DNA from: Nymphaea colorata | Taxonomy: Eukaryota; Streptophyta; Magnoliopsida; Nymphaeales; Nymphaeaceae | NCBI RefSeq assembly: GCF_008831285.2 | Contig: NC_045149.1 | Coordinates: forward strand, 9,018,417 to 9,082,416 | Reading direction: 5' to 3' | DNA: 64,000 nucleotides | In this document: piece after piece, positions 33,496-46,400 of the stretch | Layout of the letters: each line of letters starts with the position of its first letter | Position numbering within the stretch: the first letter of the stretch is position 1 | The notes under the pieces: generated by a model | What the model saw: the letters and a program-made list of their open reading frames with translations, nothing else | The model's database searches: none | What the model was told of the DNA's origin: nothing | Made by a program: the position numbers and the translations under genes

Positions 33496-35525
33496 TGCAA
33501 TTGAGGGCAGAGTGGGCAGAGCATCAAGGGCTAGACACGAACGTCAGAGGACAGATCTACTGGATGAAGAGCACTTATCCCGGTTTTAGACCAAGTAGGT
33601 CAGGTTGAGTCCAACCCAGGTCACTCGGGTGAGCCTAGTACCAAACCTAAGCAAGTTAACGGGCCAAGCCTTGCGGCGAGGCAAAAAACAATCTTTATTT
33701 CGTTTGCTTTAAGTGTTTGAACTTACGAGACAATTAGTCTCTAGCGCACTTTGCTTATGTAATTGGATTTGAGTCGCGGGTGGGTCAAGTAACTTAGGAC
33801 CCGCTCCACAGTAGGTAGTATAAGTTGTTTTATATCTTTGTATTCGGCATGCTTTGAAAGGAATAGAAGTTCATTTTGGAGCATCACTGTCTCTCTCTTC
33901 TCTCTATCGTCCTTGCTTCCTCTTACCACATTTGTGGATCGTCTCTCTCTTCCTCACGCAAATCCTTCTTGGCGCCAGCCAAGAAGCTTGTCCCCTCAAC
34001 CGTGGTGATTGACAAATCTCCACAAGCAAAGAATCGTTGGGCATTGTCATCTTCTTCATCCCCGATCTCGTTCTCTCCCTCCAACTCGTGCAACAACGAT
34101 TTCTCCATGGTGGAAGTGTCGAGCGTCTCTCTAAGCACTCGGTGCTTCTTCCCCGCAAGTTTCCCACGGGCAAAGTGTATGCTAACGGTGCAACCTTCTC
34201 CAAACAGAGAAGGTTAGAGGCCAGCATACCCTTGAAAAAGTTCTTCAAAGAAACGTTGAATCATCTTGAGTATCGGCTTCAAAAATAGAAGGAAACGATT
34301 CTCGGCGTCTATCTACAGGCAAGTCTCGATTTATTTGATTTTAAGCTTTTGGGTATATCATGTCGAAGGAGTAATAGCAAGATCTAAGGCTACGGACTAG
34401 GTTTATCCCTCGGTAATACCGAGAGGTAAATCTAAGATACGGCCGGAAAATCCACATGAAACTCCTTCGCCAAACCCCTTGATCTTGGCCAAGCGAAACC
34501 CGGATTTACCTACCAGTTGGGCTTTCGGAATTCGTAAAGAGTTAGTCTCAAACCAGGAGTTACATTATCGGATTTGGGCTTTCTGAACCAGTCGGAAAAC
34601 AGCCAGCAATCCGTCGTCTCCATCCTTGCTCCGGGCTGGAATCTTGTGTCAAAACTATATGCAAGAGTCCTCCCGAACCTCACTCTATTTCGGTGTATTT
34701 TGGTGTTTGGAATACCTTCGTGGGAGCTTTAGTCACGGCCGGACTCTTTACCCATTCCATTGCCGTGGGTAGAAATCCGTCCACCGAAAGTCACCGGAAT
34801 AATCTTCCCTAGATTGCCCTTGTATTGAGTAATTAAGTTGTCCAATAATTATTTCGTGCAAGGGTAGTTTAGTCATTCCCATCGTTGGCGATAGGGGCAA
34901 GTCTCCTAGCTGCCGGCGCCTCATTCACTTTCCTTAGCCGTTTTTCCCAATAACGAGCTAGGGTTAGCCTTCGTGCCCCATCTCCTCATCCCAGCCGTAG
35001 GTGAAGCCACGTGTCTTGCATCGGGAGTCCTTCCCATCCGCGTGGATCAATTGGCTTAACGCACCTCCCAATCTCGTCTCAATCATCTCCTTGGCGCATT
35101 TTCTTTCCGACCGTTAACCTAATCAATTTGGGTCTCGCGCGTTTTGGAAAGCCTAGCGCCAACCCTCACCTCGTCCATTTTGGTAAGTCCATATGCCAGC
35201 CGCCCTACTTGCCATAAGTGTATCAGGCGGCCACGCAGGCAACTTGCCTTAACTCCTCTTGCCTTATCCGTAACCAGCCATCTCCATAATTATCGTGTTA
35301 CACTCTTGCCTAAACTGGCGCCTACCTTGTACGTCGTCTCCTTTTCTCCACCTTCCTTCTTTATCACACGCCAATCCTCCCACTCGCTTTCCTTTCTCGG
35401 AATGGCGCTAGCTTGGCGCCTTCTTGTCTTCTACCTCCCTTAACAGCTCAAGGATAACAACACTTGCCTTAAGTGCTCAAGGATAACAACACTTGCCTTA
35501 AGTGCTGCATCCTCCTTGATTGCCG
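33496..35525 (+). repeat. 3' LTR of the Gypsy element, second part
   Basis: Collinear with 15118-17115 of the 5' LTR, including the TATA region, the CT-rich leader and the CCTCGGTAATACCGAGAGG palindrome (16031 and 34410). It carries an extra 31-bp duplication (CAAGGATAACAACACTTGCC repeated at about 35450-35500). Similarity to the 5' LTR ends abruptly near 35525. Confidence 0.88.
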
Positions 35526-35584
35526 CCCTCTCTTGAGTCCGAGCCCCACCATTACTCTTCCCCTAGTTCCCAAGATGGACCATA

Positions 35585-35895
35585 TCTTCCCCTCGTAACC
35601 CCACACCCATCTTAACTTCTTCTCGTTGTCCACAAGACCCTTAACTCTCTCTGTCTCCTTAAGCTTGAGTTGACCTAGCCCGACCATAATTTCTCCTCGC
35701 AACCCCACACCTATCTTAACTTCTTCTCGTTGTCCACAAGACCCTTAATTCTCTCTGTCTCCCTATGCTTCGGTTGACTTAGACCGACCATAACTTCCCC
35801 TCGTAACCCCACACCCCTCTTAACTTCTTCTCGTTGTCCACGAGACCCTTAACTCTCTCTGTCTCCCTAAGCTTTGGTTGACCTAGACCTAGCCC
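35585..35895. repeat. 104-bp tandem repeat, three units
   Basis: CTTAACTTCTTCTCGTTGTCC starts at 35611, 35715 and 35819, exactly 104 bases apart. Each unit also holds GACCCTTAACTCTCTCTGTC and a CCGACCATAA piece. It begins just beyond the point where 3' LTR similarity to the 5' LTR stops. Confidence 0.88.
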
Positions 35896-37671
35896 GAGTC
35901 AGCCCAATCAACCCCTAGCCTACCCCAACTCGTCCTAACTCACACACCTATCCCGAGTTAGCCCAAACCGCACCCATTTCCCCACTAAGCTCATTCCTTT
36001 CCTCCGAGCTTAGCCCCCTTCCCTTGGAGTCCGGTAGTTAGGTTCTCTCCAAGGGGCCAGTCTCCGTGGGTGCTCCTCTTCCTAGCGCCGAACCTCTACC
36101 TACATCTCCCATATCCCCATCTAGGCAGGCCGTGAGCCCTTCGCCCTCACCTTCATCGTCGGCTAGGTGGGCTGGCCATCTCAAGCGTCGTGATACTACC
36201 CTCCCAGATGCGGCCACACGGGCCATCATGGCCGAGATAGGAGAGGGCACCCAAGGGCCAGCCCGGGACACCACAGAGGCCCCTTGCGAGCTAAGGGAGG
36301 TTAATAGCCCTCTCAGCAGAGCTTTAGCACTTGGGCCAATGCATAGGGAGGCTATCGACAGAGATAGGATGCACGTCATTAGGGCAAGTGAGGTTAAATG
36401 CACCCACGGAGAACACCACGCAAGCCAACCTTCTGCGAGGCAGATTAAGGAGTCACACGGCCACAGCGGGCGGCATAAGCTAATACATTGTGAGGTTAAT
36501 GCAGGACCTTCGGCTTCACACAAGACCGACTACGAGAAGCCAGATTCAAGAAAGGGAGGTTATGGGTCATCAGCTGGTGGGGTCGAGGTCGACCTGTCTC
36601 CTGGACAGGTCCTGGCCGTCTCTCCTTAGCCCCGGCCTCTCTGGTCGAGCTCTCTGGACCCAGCCACACGCAGACACAAAAGAAGGGTCTGGGACGAGCT
36701 AGACCAGCCCTTGACCGGGCGGGACACGTTAGTCGGCCGCCCGGGACACACGAGCAAAGGAGGATGCGGACGACACATTTCCTAAGCGGGACGTGATCCC
36801 ATGTTGAGAGGGACACGCCGAGCAGAGCGGGGCACGACATGGGCGACACAGGCGGGACACCGATGAAGAGGGTTGGAGGGACACGCGAGCGGGTTACCTA
36901 TGGTATGACGGGACTCGTCCAGACGGTGAGGCGGGACACACCGAGCAGAGGAGGACACCACGGCGGGGCTCGTTTGAGGAATAACCAGACGCGGGTCTGG
37001 GTTTGTACAGCGGATTGGTCTGCTTCCTTTGTAGACCCCGATCCAGGCGCAGCCTAAATGGATCCGGGCGTGGGTTTTGAGGGATTCCAAACTGGGGTCT
37101 GGACCTGCTTTCTTCTGTGTCGGTTTAGGGACCCGAGTTTCACAATTGACCCGAACGGGTCTTTTTGTACCGACCCAGTTCGACATGATTGTCGAACCGG
37201 GTCAGCGGTCGGCCACTCCCCACGGCTCGCACGAGCGAGCCATTGGCCATCATCTTCCTCCTCTTCAAAAGGAGGAAGGCAGCCATTGTTGGTGGTGCGT
37301 TTTGATGATCAGACCTGAGGGGTTGTAATTCCTGGAGTTCTTCTCAGAAGGTCGCCAGAAGTTCTTCCCGGCGGCAGCCCCTCGGTTTGAGAATCAATCA
37401 CCATTCTGGTGATTGGATTACTTCTTCTCCCCCTAATCTTCTCTGTGTACTCTTCTTCCTCATCCCATCTCTTGCACTGATGGAACCAGGGAATCCTCTC
37501 TTCGTTGAACGCCAAATCCCCACGAGGTGAGGTTCTGCAACTCCGGTAATGCCCAACACCATTTTCTGATCTTCCTCCCGACGATCACCAACCTTCACAC
37601 TCTCCTTCTCCCTTTTGTACCTGCACGCCCTGTTCCCGTGGAGACCCCTGGACGCCGGCATTGTTACATTG

Positions 37672-37960
37672 GATTCCAGACGGCCCCCGACTCACACTCT
37701 CATTCCCCACCGCGTTATTGCCTGCCACCTCCGTCACAAACACCCTCATGCTCTCCCACTGCAATCCCATCTTCCTCCCGCACGCATACTCGCCCCATTT
37801 CTTGCACGGTAGCCTCACCGGCTGAACCGAGTGCGTCTCCTTCTCTGTGCATAGACTGAAGGCAAGAACAGTCAGGTATCTCTCCAGCCGAACGTGATCT
37901 TGGGTGAAACAAGTTGGGGTCGGGTGCCTCCGACACCTCCCTCGGCCACCGGCTCCACCA
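37672..37960 (+). repeat. Large inverted repeat, left arm
   Basis: The plus-strand sequence from GACGGCCCCCGACTC to GGCCACCGGCTCCACCA recurs reverse-complemented at 39465-39752 with scattered differences. Matching landmarks include AAGGCAAGAACAGTCAGG and CGTTATTGCCTGCC on this arm. Confidence 0.85.
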
Positions 37961-39290
37961 GATAGGAATCACAGCATCGTTCGGCCGGTGATTCATGATT
38001 TGCAGGCTCTGTCCAAACGACAGGACAAGAACAGGGACGCAGACGCAACCCAGAGACTTTGAGCCCCGGTGATGTTTTCCCTGGGAGATCTAGCTGTCAA
38101 GCACCAGACCAACAGATCGACTGTGTCTCAGGAGCGCTCAGAAAATTTTCCAGGATTTTTGGAGCTCTCCCAAAAGGGAGAAGGAGAGTGTGAAGGTTTT
38201 TGAAGATACTATCCTCCTCAGGCATGGTTCTCCTCTTTCGACAGAGGACTCTCCCCAATCTGATCCATCGCCGGAGAAATCCATCGCATTCTAAGGGCCG
38301 ATCAATCCCAAACGATTGATCTTCGTATGGTTTTTCCAGTTTTAATCGCATTAGTGGTTTGCATTTCATATCTGTTATTCGTTCTTCCTTTCTTCCGGTG
38401 ACATCCGAGCCTTCCGGTGCTAATTCCTGCCTTCCAAGAAAATAAATCGTGTTCCTAGCAATACCAGAAGATTGCTGACGGATTTCAACTTCCAACGAGC
38501 CCAAGAACATCAGATTTGGTTCAAAAACGAGGCTGAAATAGCGATTTGAAGCTCGCCGCAGTTTTCTGCACGTTTTTCGGCGTGGAGGCGAAAATCCGAC
38601 CAACTCAACATTTCCGGCAAAATATTCCATCGAGATTCATCATGTTCTTCGGTCCCCTGCAGCGTGTCCCATTTTTGTGTCCGGATCAACAGCGGTACCC
38701 ATAGACACGTGAGTCCCGTCGAGTACCGCATCACCGGATCGTCGACTCCCACTGTGTCCCGCCACGAATCCCGCTCCACATCGACTCCAAACGACACCAT
38801 GTTACGCACAACACGAGTCGGTTTTTCTTCAATGGAGGCGACATCGTGTCCCCATGTCCCGAGCATCTGTTGCACGTGTCAGGCGTTTTTCGGTTGCGCC
38901 TCTTCTTGCTGTCTGCTGCCTCGGCAAGGGGTTAGCACTATTCGTGCCCAGGTCTCCCTGTTGCAACAACCCCGGCGCAATCTGTCCAGCCCTTGGGCTA
39001 GTGCACTATGCCCTTGCCCGAGTGTTTTCTCTGGCATGAGTTCTACGTTGATCGTCTTTTGCTCAAAGGGAAATGGAGGTACCTTGCTTGGCTCACGGGC
39101 AGCTAGGCCTCTCAGGATAGCCTAAAACCGAATGCTAAGCTAAAATAACAACACCTAAAGCCTGAACGAAACTTATTACAAAGACTTTGTCGGACAGGAC
39201 CCCAGTTTGACACTAACAATTAACAAGAAAACAAGCAAGACGCAACCAACTGCCGAGGACTATCGGCAGGCTTTGGCAGAGAAGGTGTGG

Positions 39291-39450
39291 CTCGGCCCGC
39301 CTGGCCGAGGGTGACGCTGAGACGTCGACGGATGGACGCGGCCGCCTGGCCGTGGACGACGATGGTACGTGAGGGGCTCGGCCCGCCTGGCCGAGGGGAC
39401 AAGGGTGAGTGCGAAAGCTGCTGATAATGGGGCTCGGCCCGCCTAGCCGA
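39291..39450. repeat. CTCGGCCCGCCTGGCCGAG palindromes
   Basis: Three copies at 39291, 39377 and 39433, the last with one change. It is the same palindrome type as in the Gypsy 5' LTR at 17674-18030. Confidence 0.8.
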
Positions 39451-39464
39451 AGGAAGTTGCGACG

Positions 39465-39752
39465 TGGTGGAGCCGGTGGCCGAGGGAGGTGCCGGAGGCA
39501 GCCGACCCCAACTTGTTTATCCCAAGATCACGTTCGGCGGGCGAGATTCCTGACTGTTCTTGCCTTCATACGATGCACAGAGAAAGAGATGCACTCGGTT
39601 GAGCCGGTGAGGCTACTATGCAAGAAATGAGGCGAGGATGCGTGTGGGAAGAAGATGGGATTGCAGTGGGAGAGCAGGAGGGTGTTCGTGACGGAGGCGA
39701 CAGGCGGTAACGCAGTGGGGAAGGAGAGTGCGAGTCGGGGGCCGTCTTCCAT
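39465..39752 (-). repeat. Large inverted repeat, right arm
   Basis: Reverse complement of 37672-37960, separated from it by about 1.5 kb. Landmarks include CCTGACTGTTCTTGCCTTC and AGTCGGGGGCCGTC. Confidence 0.85.
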
Positions 39753-40919
39753 ATCATGGTCACATAGGTTGATGATAAATCAGTCACCCATAGTCTCATG
39801 GCTGCTCACCGTGAGCTGAAAATGGCATGGGCTAACAGTAGGGTGATCTATCACAAAATCACAGTCTGGGTGTCTTCCAGCCACCCAAATCTCATCGTCT
39901 AAGATATCCCTCAAAACGGTTTCGCGGGGTCTGAAGATGATCTCCCGCAGTTTGTCCCTTTCTTTATAAGCAACCAGGAACAAGTCTATCCCATCACGTT
40001 GGTCTCTCTCCGGTCTGAAGCTACCCACGCGGCTGGTTTGAACCTGAAAACATTCTGTCCTCCCCAAATAACTGAACACTGCTGCCGACTGAGGTCAGCC
40101 CCTACTCTATAAGCTGATCAGTCCGCAAGCCTCGATCTTAACTGGCCCTACCTCACAGGGTGGCCTAATACTATGGTTCCCGGCCTGTACAAAGGCCCTA
40201 GCTGATCTCCCAAGGGTGGTGCGTACAAACAGTTCCCAACCCAAGCTCACAACAATAACTCTCAGCATCAACAGGGAAATGCAATAATCCTTATAAGAAC
40301 GCAACGATACATTGCATAAATAGCTCCCAGCTCACTCAGCAATCCATGCCTAGTTTCGTAAAAACCATGCCATGTGCCCCTAGGTAGGTCTTCCCGTTGC
40401 CGAGTTGTGTCTCGTGCAAGGTGCACAAGGAGGAGCCCGAGACAGGGGTGCCGATGGCAGGTCTAAAACAGAAATATATACACCCTTTTCCACGCAGCTA
40501 TAGGGTGACGCGGTGAGAAACCTGTTCACGGAGGACAAAGTCCAGCAGCACAAGCTGCTCCCCGTATTAAGCAACCTCGAAACTCCAGCAATCAACAGCT
40601 CTTAGAGGCGTTTACCAGCCTCACTCTTTAATCAAAATGAGAACAGCCTAGTTACTGTTATGAATGGACAACAACTTAGAGGGGAAAGGGATTGCACTTC
40701 ACCGTGGCCTTTGAAACCTCTATGTGCTGATGTGTTTAGGGGAAAGCAATCGCTGGAATGGCGCCAGCGAGCGTCCTTCATTCTCCCGGGTTCAGCTCAG
40801 TCACAGCTGCTGGCTGGACCTCATCTCGGCTAGAACAATCTCCAACAAGGAAACCCAGAAAAAGCAACAAGCCAACCAAACCAGACTGAAGTTGATCCGT
40901 CTGAGCTAGTGGAACCGTT

Positions 40920-43308
40920 GCCTGGGTCGAGTCTAGCCTAAGTCTGGTCGTGTGAGTCTAGAAGAGTCAAGTAGCTAGTCGGTGTATGCTCGCCTTAGGG
41001 AAAGGGTCAGGCGCGCCAAGAGTCTAGCTTAGGTGTTAAGTGTTAGGTCTAGTTTTGAATTAAAGCAAAGAGTCATGTCCAATTCTGTCATTTGTATTTC
41101 CATCTCGGGTTACGATTCTTGTGAACCGAGACAGTGGGGTGTAAATACCCGCCTGTCATGTAGCAACTTATCTTTTTGTCATAATATGAAATCTTATTGA
41201 GTAGCATTGTCTCTCTCTTCCACCCGTGATATGTGATTCCCCGTCGGTAAGGCATGTACCCCGCCGTGTAGGCATGTATCCCCACCCAAGAGGCGTGCCA
41301 TCCTTGAGGCCATGGTTCTGCCCTAAGAGCACAGATGAACGTGTGGACTTGGTAGTTGCCGGTAGGCTATCAACGAAGCATTGTACCTACGAATACCCCG
41401 AAGCATAAGCAAGTCCAATCGGTGCATTCCCCTTGACAACAAAGGGTGAATAGAGGCTGAAAGGATTCGGGAGGACGTGTGGAGTAGCCGTGGTTCTGCT
41501 CTTCACACTGTGAACGACAATCCGGTGCGTGAGGAACAAGGTAGGTACCGAACTCACCCGGTACTTTCCCCTCAGTGTTAGAAGTGCTAGGCACTACTTC
41601 TTCTCTAGTAAGCTCACCCATTTGCCGGGCACATCGGGAGAGGGGCGAGCCGGAAAGGAAGGAGCAACCTAGTCTCGACTGCATTGCCAAGCTCGGCCCT
41701 AGTAAGGAGCCGCCCCCTTGTAAGAATCAAGGAGGCCGCGACTGGAAAGGCGACGAGGAAGTGCTGGCCGGCTCCCTTAAGGAGGACCAAGAGGGAAGTG
41801 AGTGTGGCTGGCAGGCGGCTAGTCACGCAAGCATCATCTCGCGGAAGGTCAAAGGTGAGCCACGGTGCCAGGGAAGGTCGCCACCAAAGTGGGAGTGACA
41901 TTGAGCAGGAGAGGGGCTAGACTCAAGACGAAAGCCCAGCAAGAGTCGCCCGAAGGAGTGGGCGCAAGAGGTCCAAGACGCATTCTGTTTGGCGCGGTTA
42001 AGCCTCATCTAAAGGACCTGCTGGAAATCTGGTCGGAGCTCATACCGGAAGTCGCTGGACAACCTTGGACTGTCAGTCAGCCCGTGCCAAGGCGACGGTC
42101 CACCTTCTTAGCACAATTAAGAGAGTGCGCGGAACTACAAGGCGCCTTAAACACCTATCGGAAGTTCCAAAGATTCTCAACGGTCAAGCTCTCCATCTTG
42201 ACCCTTCATCTCGCCACGCGTCGTCCAGCAAGGGCCCACGCCCTTCACGATTCCAAGGTATCATCAAGCCTTCAACCACCACAACACATCGTGCCACGTG
42301 TCTACATCCTAGGGCCCAAGCCCTTCGCGTCCACGAGAAGCATTAAATCCAGGTACGCATCCCCTAGTTAGGTCGCCCTTCCCTTACCGAGACCACTTTA
42401 ACTCTTCCTAGCTACCGTAGCAACTCCCCTCCTAGTACCGAGACGAACTAACTACCCAATTAAACCTTCCCCCTAGTCTCGAGTTAGGCTTAACCCCATC
42501 TCTTAATCCCCAGCCATTCTCGAGGGAGAATTAATTCCGTGTTAAGCCCGTGCCCCATACCAAGGACTCACAATAATCCTCATCCCTTTGACCGAACCAC
42601 TAGGGAACCCCAAACCGAATTTATGTCCTCACCCAATCCCAATTAGCGTTAACCTCCCTCTTAAATCCCCTTGACCAATCCCTGCCCTAAGCGATCCATT
42701 TCTAGACATGAGGGACATACCCTCTTCCACCCAAACTCTTACCCCATCCTTAGGCATAGTCGACCCTAAGACTTCTCCACTAGGCACCTCGTCTTCTTCC
42801 ATCTTCTCGTTCTTCATCGGCCTGGTGGCCGAGCTCTCAGGCGCCATCTCACCGCACTGCATCCATCACTCCAACTACTTCCGCATCTTGATGCCCATGT
42901 CCCTCGACCTGGCGGGCCGTGCGCAGCAGCAATAGCCACTTTCCTCGGAAGGCAGCCGAGACTCCCCCGCCAGAACCCAAGCATCGCCGACAACAACCAC
43001 TTAGCTCGGCATTCCCGATCGGCGTCATCACATTCAATCACCGGAGTCCCAGCCGTCGACCAGCAGGCTTGGGTTGGTCTTTTCCTTTCTTGCTCGAGCC
43101 TTAGCAGTAGGGTGTTGCTTGAGTCTTGTATGTTGTTAAGTCCATTGAGTCAAGCCGGGGTCCTGTCCGGCGTGTCACTTCTATTAGGTAGATTTCCTAT
43201 TAGTTTTGGTTTTTTTTGGAAGTCTAGGCTCCCCCGAGAGGTCTTGGGTAGAGGTCTCGGCCTAGGTCAGGTGTCAACTGGCTCCAGGGGTCTCGGGTCC
43301 TCAACAGT
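40920..43308 (+). repeat. Possible second LTR-type sequence, plus strand
   Basis: The stretch 41050-41225 (an AT-rich segment ending AGTAGCATTGTCTCTCTCTTC) parallels the promoter and leader part of the Gypsy LTR (GGAGCATCACTGTCTCTCTC at 15500). The end near 43308 (GGTCCTCAACA) resembles the Gypsy LTR end (GTCCTAACA). No primer site follows and the left end is not defined, so this is a suggestion. Confidence 0.4.
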
Positions 43309-43400
43309 AGGTACTTTGGGCGATCTCCCTGCACGAGCAAGAGTGCACCAAAAAACCCTTAGTCTACCATAAATTCTAGACTGTAAGCTGCTACTGCCTT

Positions 43401-46400
43401 CTGGCCTGCGTCCTGACTTCCAGCCTGCTGCCGCCGACTGTCTGCCTGCTTATGCCGACTAGGGACACCGCTGCATGCTTCTTTGGGACCAAGTATGTGC
43501 CTTCCTTCATGACCTCCTCTCGCCAAACCATCTGCTAGCTAGGCCGACCACCTCTGGCTGGCCAGGCCATGTCGTCCCTGGCCTTAGGCCAGGATTAGGG
43601 TCTTACATCTTGTATGTTCTGTCATATGGTACAACTATCAAACGACCTCTAAAATCACATTATTTCTCTTTATTGGTTCTCAAGGGTCACCAATTGCCCA
43701 TCCATGGAAGCAAATTACAAAATGGTTTCCTCAATCTCACTTAATTTTGGCATGTCTAAGCTTTCAAAAATTCCCCTATTTGTCAAGCTTCACCGAGTTT
43801 GTGGATGCCAATGGCAGGTACCCCGATTCGGTACGAGGCATAGCCAATTACGACTTGCATTATATATGTATATATATATATATGTATATATAGTTCATAA
43901 TCCCCAAAAAATTGCAGAAATAATTTTCTTATTCAATCATCTTTGTTGGCAAGAGGCAAACTCCGATCTGATTATGATAGGGAATGCATCGTCCCCAAGT
44001 ATCAAATTCTTGATCTCCTTCAATGCAAGACATTTAAATGGCTTGGGCATCAAAAAAGAGCCTTGAAAGTCCACTGATTTTAAGAACCTTGGATCTTAGA
44101 TCTGAGGCATCAAATGAAGACTTTAAAAACTGATTTTAAAAACCTTAGGATCTGACAGCAGCCGTGGATCTAAGTTATGAGGAAATCAAACTTAGCCTAT
44201 TTTCTCGTTTTTTGTTTCATGTTATGTTATGGGCATAATTGCAACAAAATGTACATGCACACTCGAGATATTTCTTTTTTCTTTTTCAAATATTATGGTG
44301 TTGGATGAACCTATTACTTCATTCTACAATAAGACTTCTCGTATGTGTGTACCAATAATTTAAATTATGTGCTCAATTTGATCTCTGATTTTATAGAAAT
44401 ATTTCAAAACCAAATGTATAAAAGCAACACACACTTGCAATGAAGAGTTTTGGGACCAAAAGGCAGGTGATCATCTCCTTTACCACAACCTCAACTTGGT
44501 AGAGGCATGGGTAATTATGCTTTACATATATAATCACACTCTCATGTAGTTCACGGGCTTGAAAATTTGCAAGATGCATTTCTTAATCAGTTACTTTTAT
44601 TTGCAGGCAAGTTAGGTGAACTCCAACCTGACTATCAAAAAAGCAGTTGCAGAGCTAAAAAATTTTGTCAAAGGAGAGCTTACCTGTTTGCATCTCAAAA
44701 TTTTCATTGGTTTTGGAGTGCTCCAGAAAAATGAGGTTTTGTTTTAAAATAGGAAAGAAATGGACTCATCCGTCGGTACGAGAATCGGCCGTTTTCGGCA
44801 CCTTTATCGGGGGTAATCAATTCAAGGGCTATGTTTATCCTTGATGCATTTCGTTTTAACTTGAACATCTTTTCCATTCTAATGCGGTGTAATGTTTGAG
44901 AAAAAATGGTGAAAGTTTGATGTTTTAAACCTTTGAAAAGGTTTTTGAAGAGTTGCTTGAAAATGTGAAATATTTTAAGAAAAACTAGAATCGAAAAATC
45001 TTTATGAATATCAATTGAAAAATCATTTTGACATCACTTTAATGTTTTCTTAAGACATTAAGCAGGTTTGAGATTTTGCTCTAATTCAGTTACCACCTAC
45101 TTAGAGCACAATCTCATCTTACTTAAGTTCTTTTAGAGATGTTATTGTGCTCATTTGTAATATTAAGTGAATGTGAATACATGAATACATTGATCCTATA
45201 TGATTAAAAAAGAATGAAGCATTCTTACCACAACATTCATCTAAAGCATTCTTACCATAACATACATCTAAGATTTTGTTTTGATGATTATCGTATATAA
45301 GAAGGGAAAGTTTTTGAAAATGGATTGGGGTTGTAAACCATCAAACATGAATTCAATATTGAGTCATTACTTAATTTTTGGTCTTAATAAAGTCGGTAAA
45401 TAAAAGATTATGAGAAAATGTTTAAAGGAATGTTATAGATACAATATTCTTATAAAAAGAAAGAGAGAGAGAGAAAGAGACTTCAAAGATCGATGGAAGA
45501 TTTTGAAAGAGGATGAGATATATATTCTCTATATGTATGTATACATATTTGCATAAGCTTTTGAAAATGAAGTCTTAACTAAAATAGAGCGGGAAAGAAA
45601 AAGAGAGAGAATACATTTGTGTTGAAGAGACAAACAAAAAGTTTTAGAGAGAGAAAATAGAACACATGTATATATGCATTCCTATGTATATAAAAATTTG
45701 TAAAATAAAATGTGAAAACAGAGAGAGAGAGAAAAAAAATAATCATGTGCAAATATATGCATATAATATGTATATACATGCATATCTTCATGAGATTAAA
45801 AAACAAGAAATGAAAAATAACCGAATTCAAGTTTGATGTAGGCCCGAGAGAAGCTTGGACTCATGCAAGAGCTTAAACTACGTCCTCATAGTCACATTAG
45901 AGAGGGTATTTACTTTTGAAAATCTTTTGTAAAATATGATTTATATATAAACATAGAATGTTATTATTTGGTTTGTTACAAGGGAATATGCTACTTCCAC
46001 CATTAAGTATGGAAGAAGATCAAACCATATGATAAGATGCTCATTAGGATTCCTAATGGGATGGTCAAAAGAAACTAACGTAAAATGACATGCAAATGCA
46101 TATTAATATGTACATATTCGTGAGAGTTTTTCTTGGGTTGGACAAGTTCCAATATAAAAAATTAGCATAAAAATAAAAAGTCTCAAACCACACTCTCATT
46201 CTCACTGTGCATCCACGTATAGATATGAAAAATCAAATAACTATGCATGGATAATATCTTGAAACAAAGCAATATTCAAGGAAAGAGAGAAAGCGTGATT
46301 CAATTATAAAATAAAATATCATCTCATCTTTTCATGCTCACGGTTTACTCTTGCATAGCCTCTTGACTCTAAAATAGAGATTGAGAGCTATCTCATATGG

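Larger units (their letters stand above)
14978..35525 (+). mobile_element. Ty3/Gypsy chromovirus, degraded, interrupted by nested hAT elements
   Basis: 5' LTR 14978-18611, primer site 18614, gag from 19140, pol to 24210, polypurine tract 24061-24073, then a 3' LTR from 24075 split by a hAT at 24213-33487 and resuming after it. The pol order PR-RT-RH-INT with a C-terminal chromodomain places it in the chromovirus branch; very long LTRs suggest the Tekay/Del lineage (inference). It has frameshifts and stops in gag and pol and cannot encode its own products. The 3' LTR can be followed only to about 35525, so the true right end is unknown. The 5' flank is GCTAC; its 5-bp partner was not securely found. 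Confidence 0.88.
35526..43400. other. GC-rich LTR-derived complex, no intact gene
   Basis: The base composition, CTCGGCC palindromes, GGGTCCTGTCC-type pieces (39195-39215 minus; 43160-43180 plus) and CT-rich leaders are like the Gypsy LTR, so I read this as nested, rearranged LTR-type sequence in both orientations. No reverse transcriptase or integrase motif occurs. An open frame at 36066-36629 (187 residues, Ser/Pro/Arg-rich) has no recognised domain. A degenerate GGGACAC-rich stretch lies at 36715-36960. Confidence 0.5.

Noticed and set aside
36066-36629. 187-codon open frame in the LTR-derived region
   Set aside because: It is Ser/Pro/Arg-rich with no recognised motif, and long open frames on both strands are expected in such GC-rich DNA. 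Kept only as a mention.
43308-43395. Right end and GCTAC duplication of the first Gypsy element at 43388
   Set aside because: A 5-bp match by itself is expected by chance, and the sequence before it does not match the 5' LTR end.
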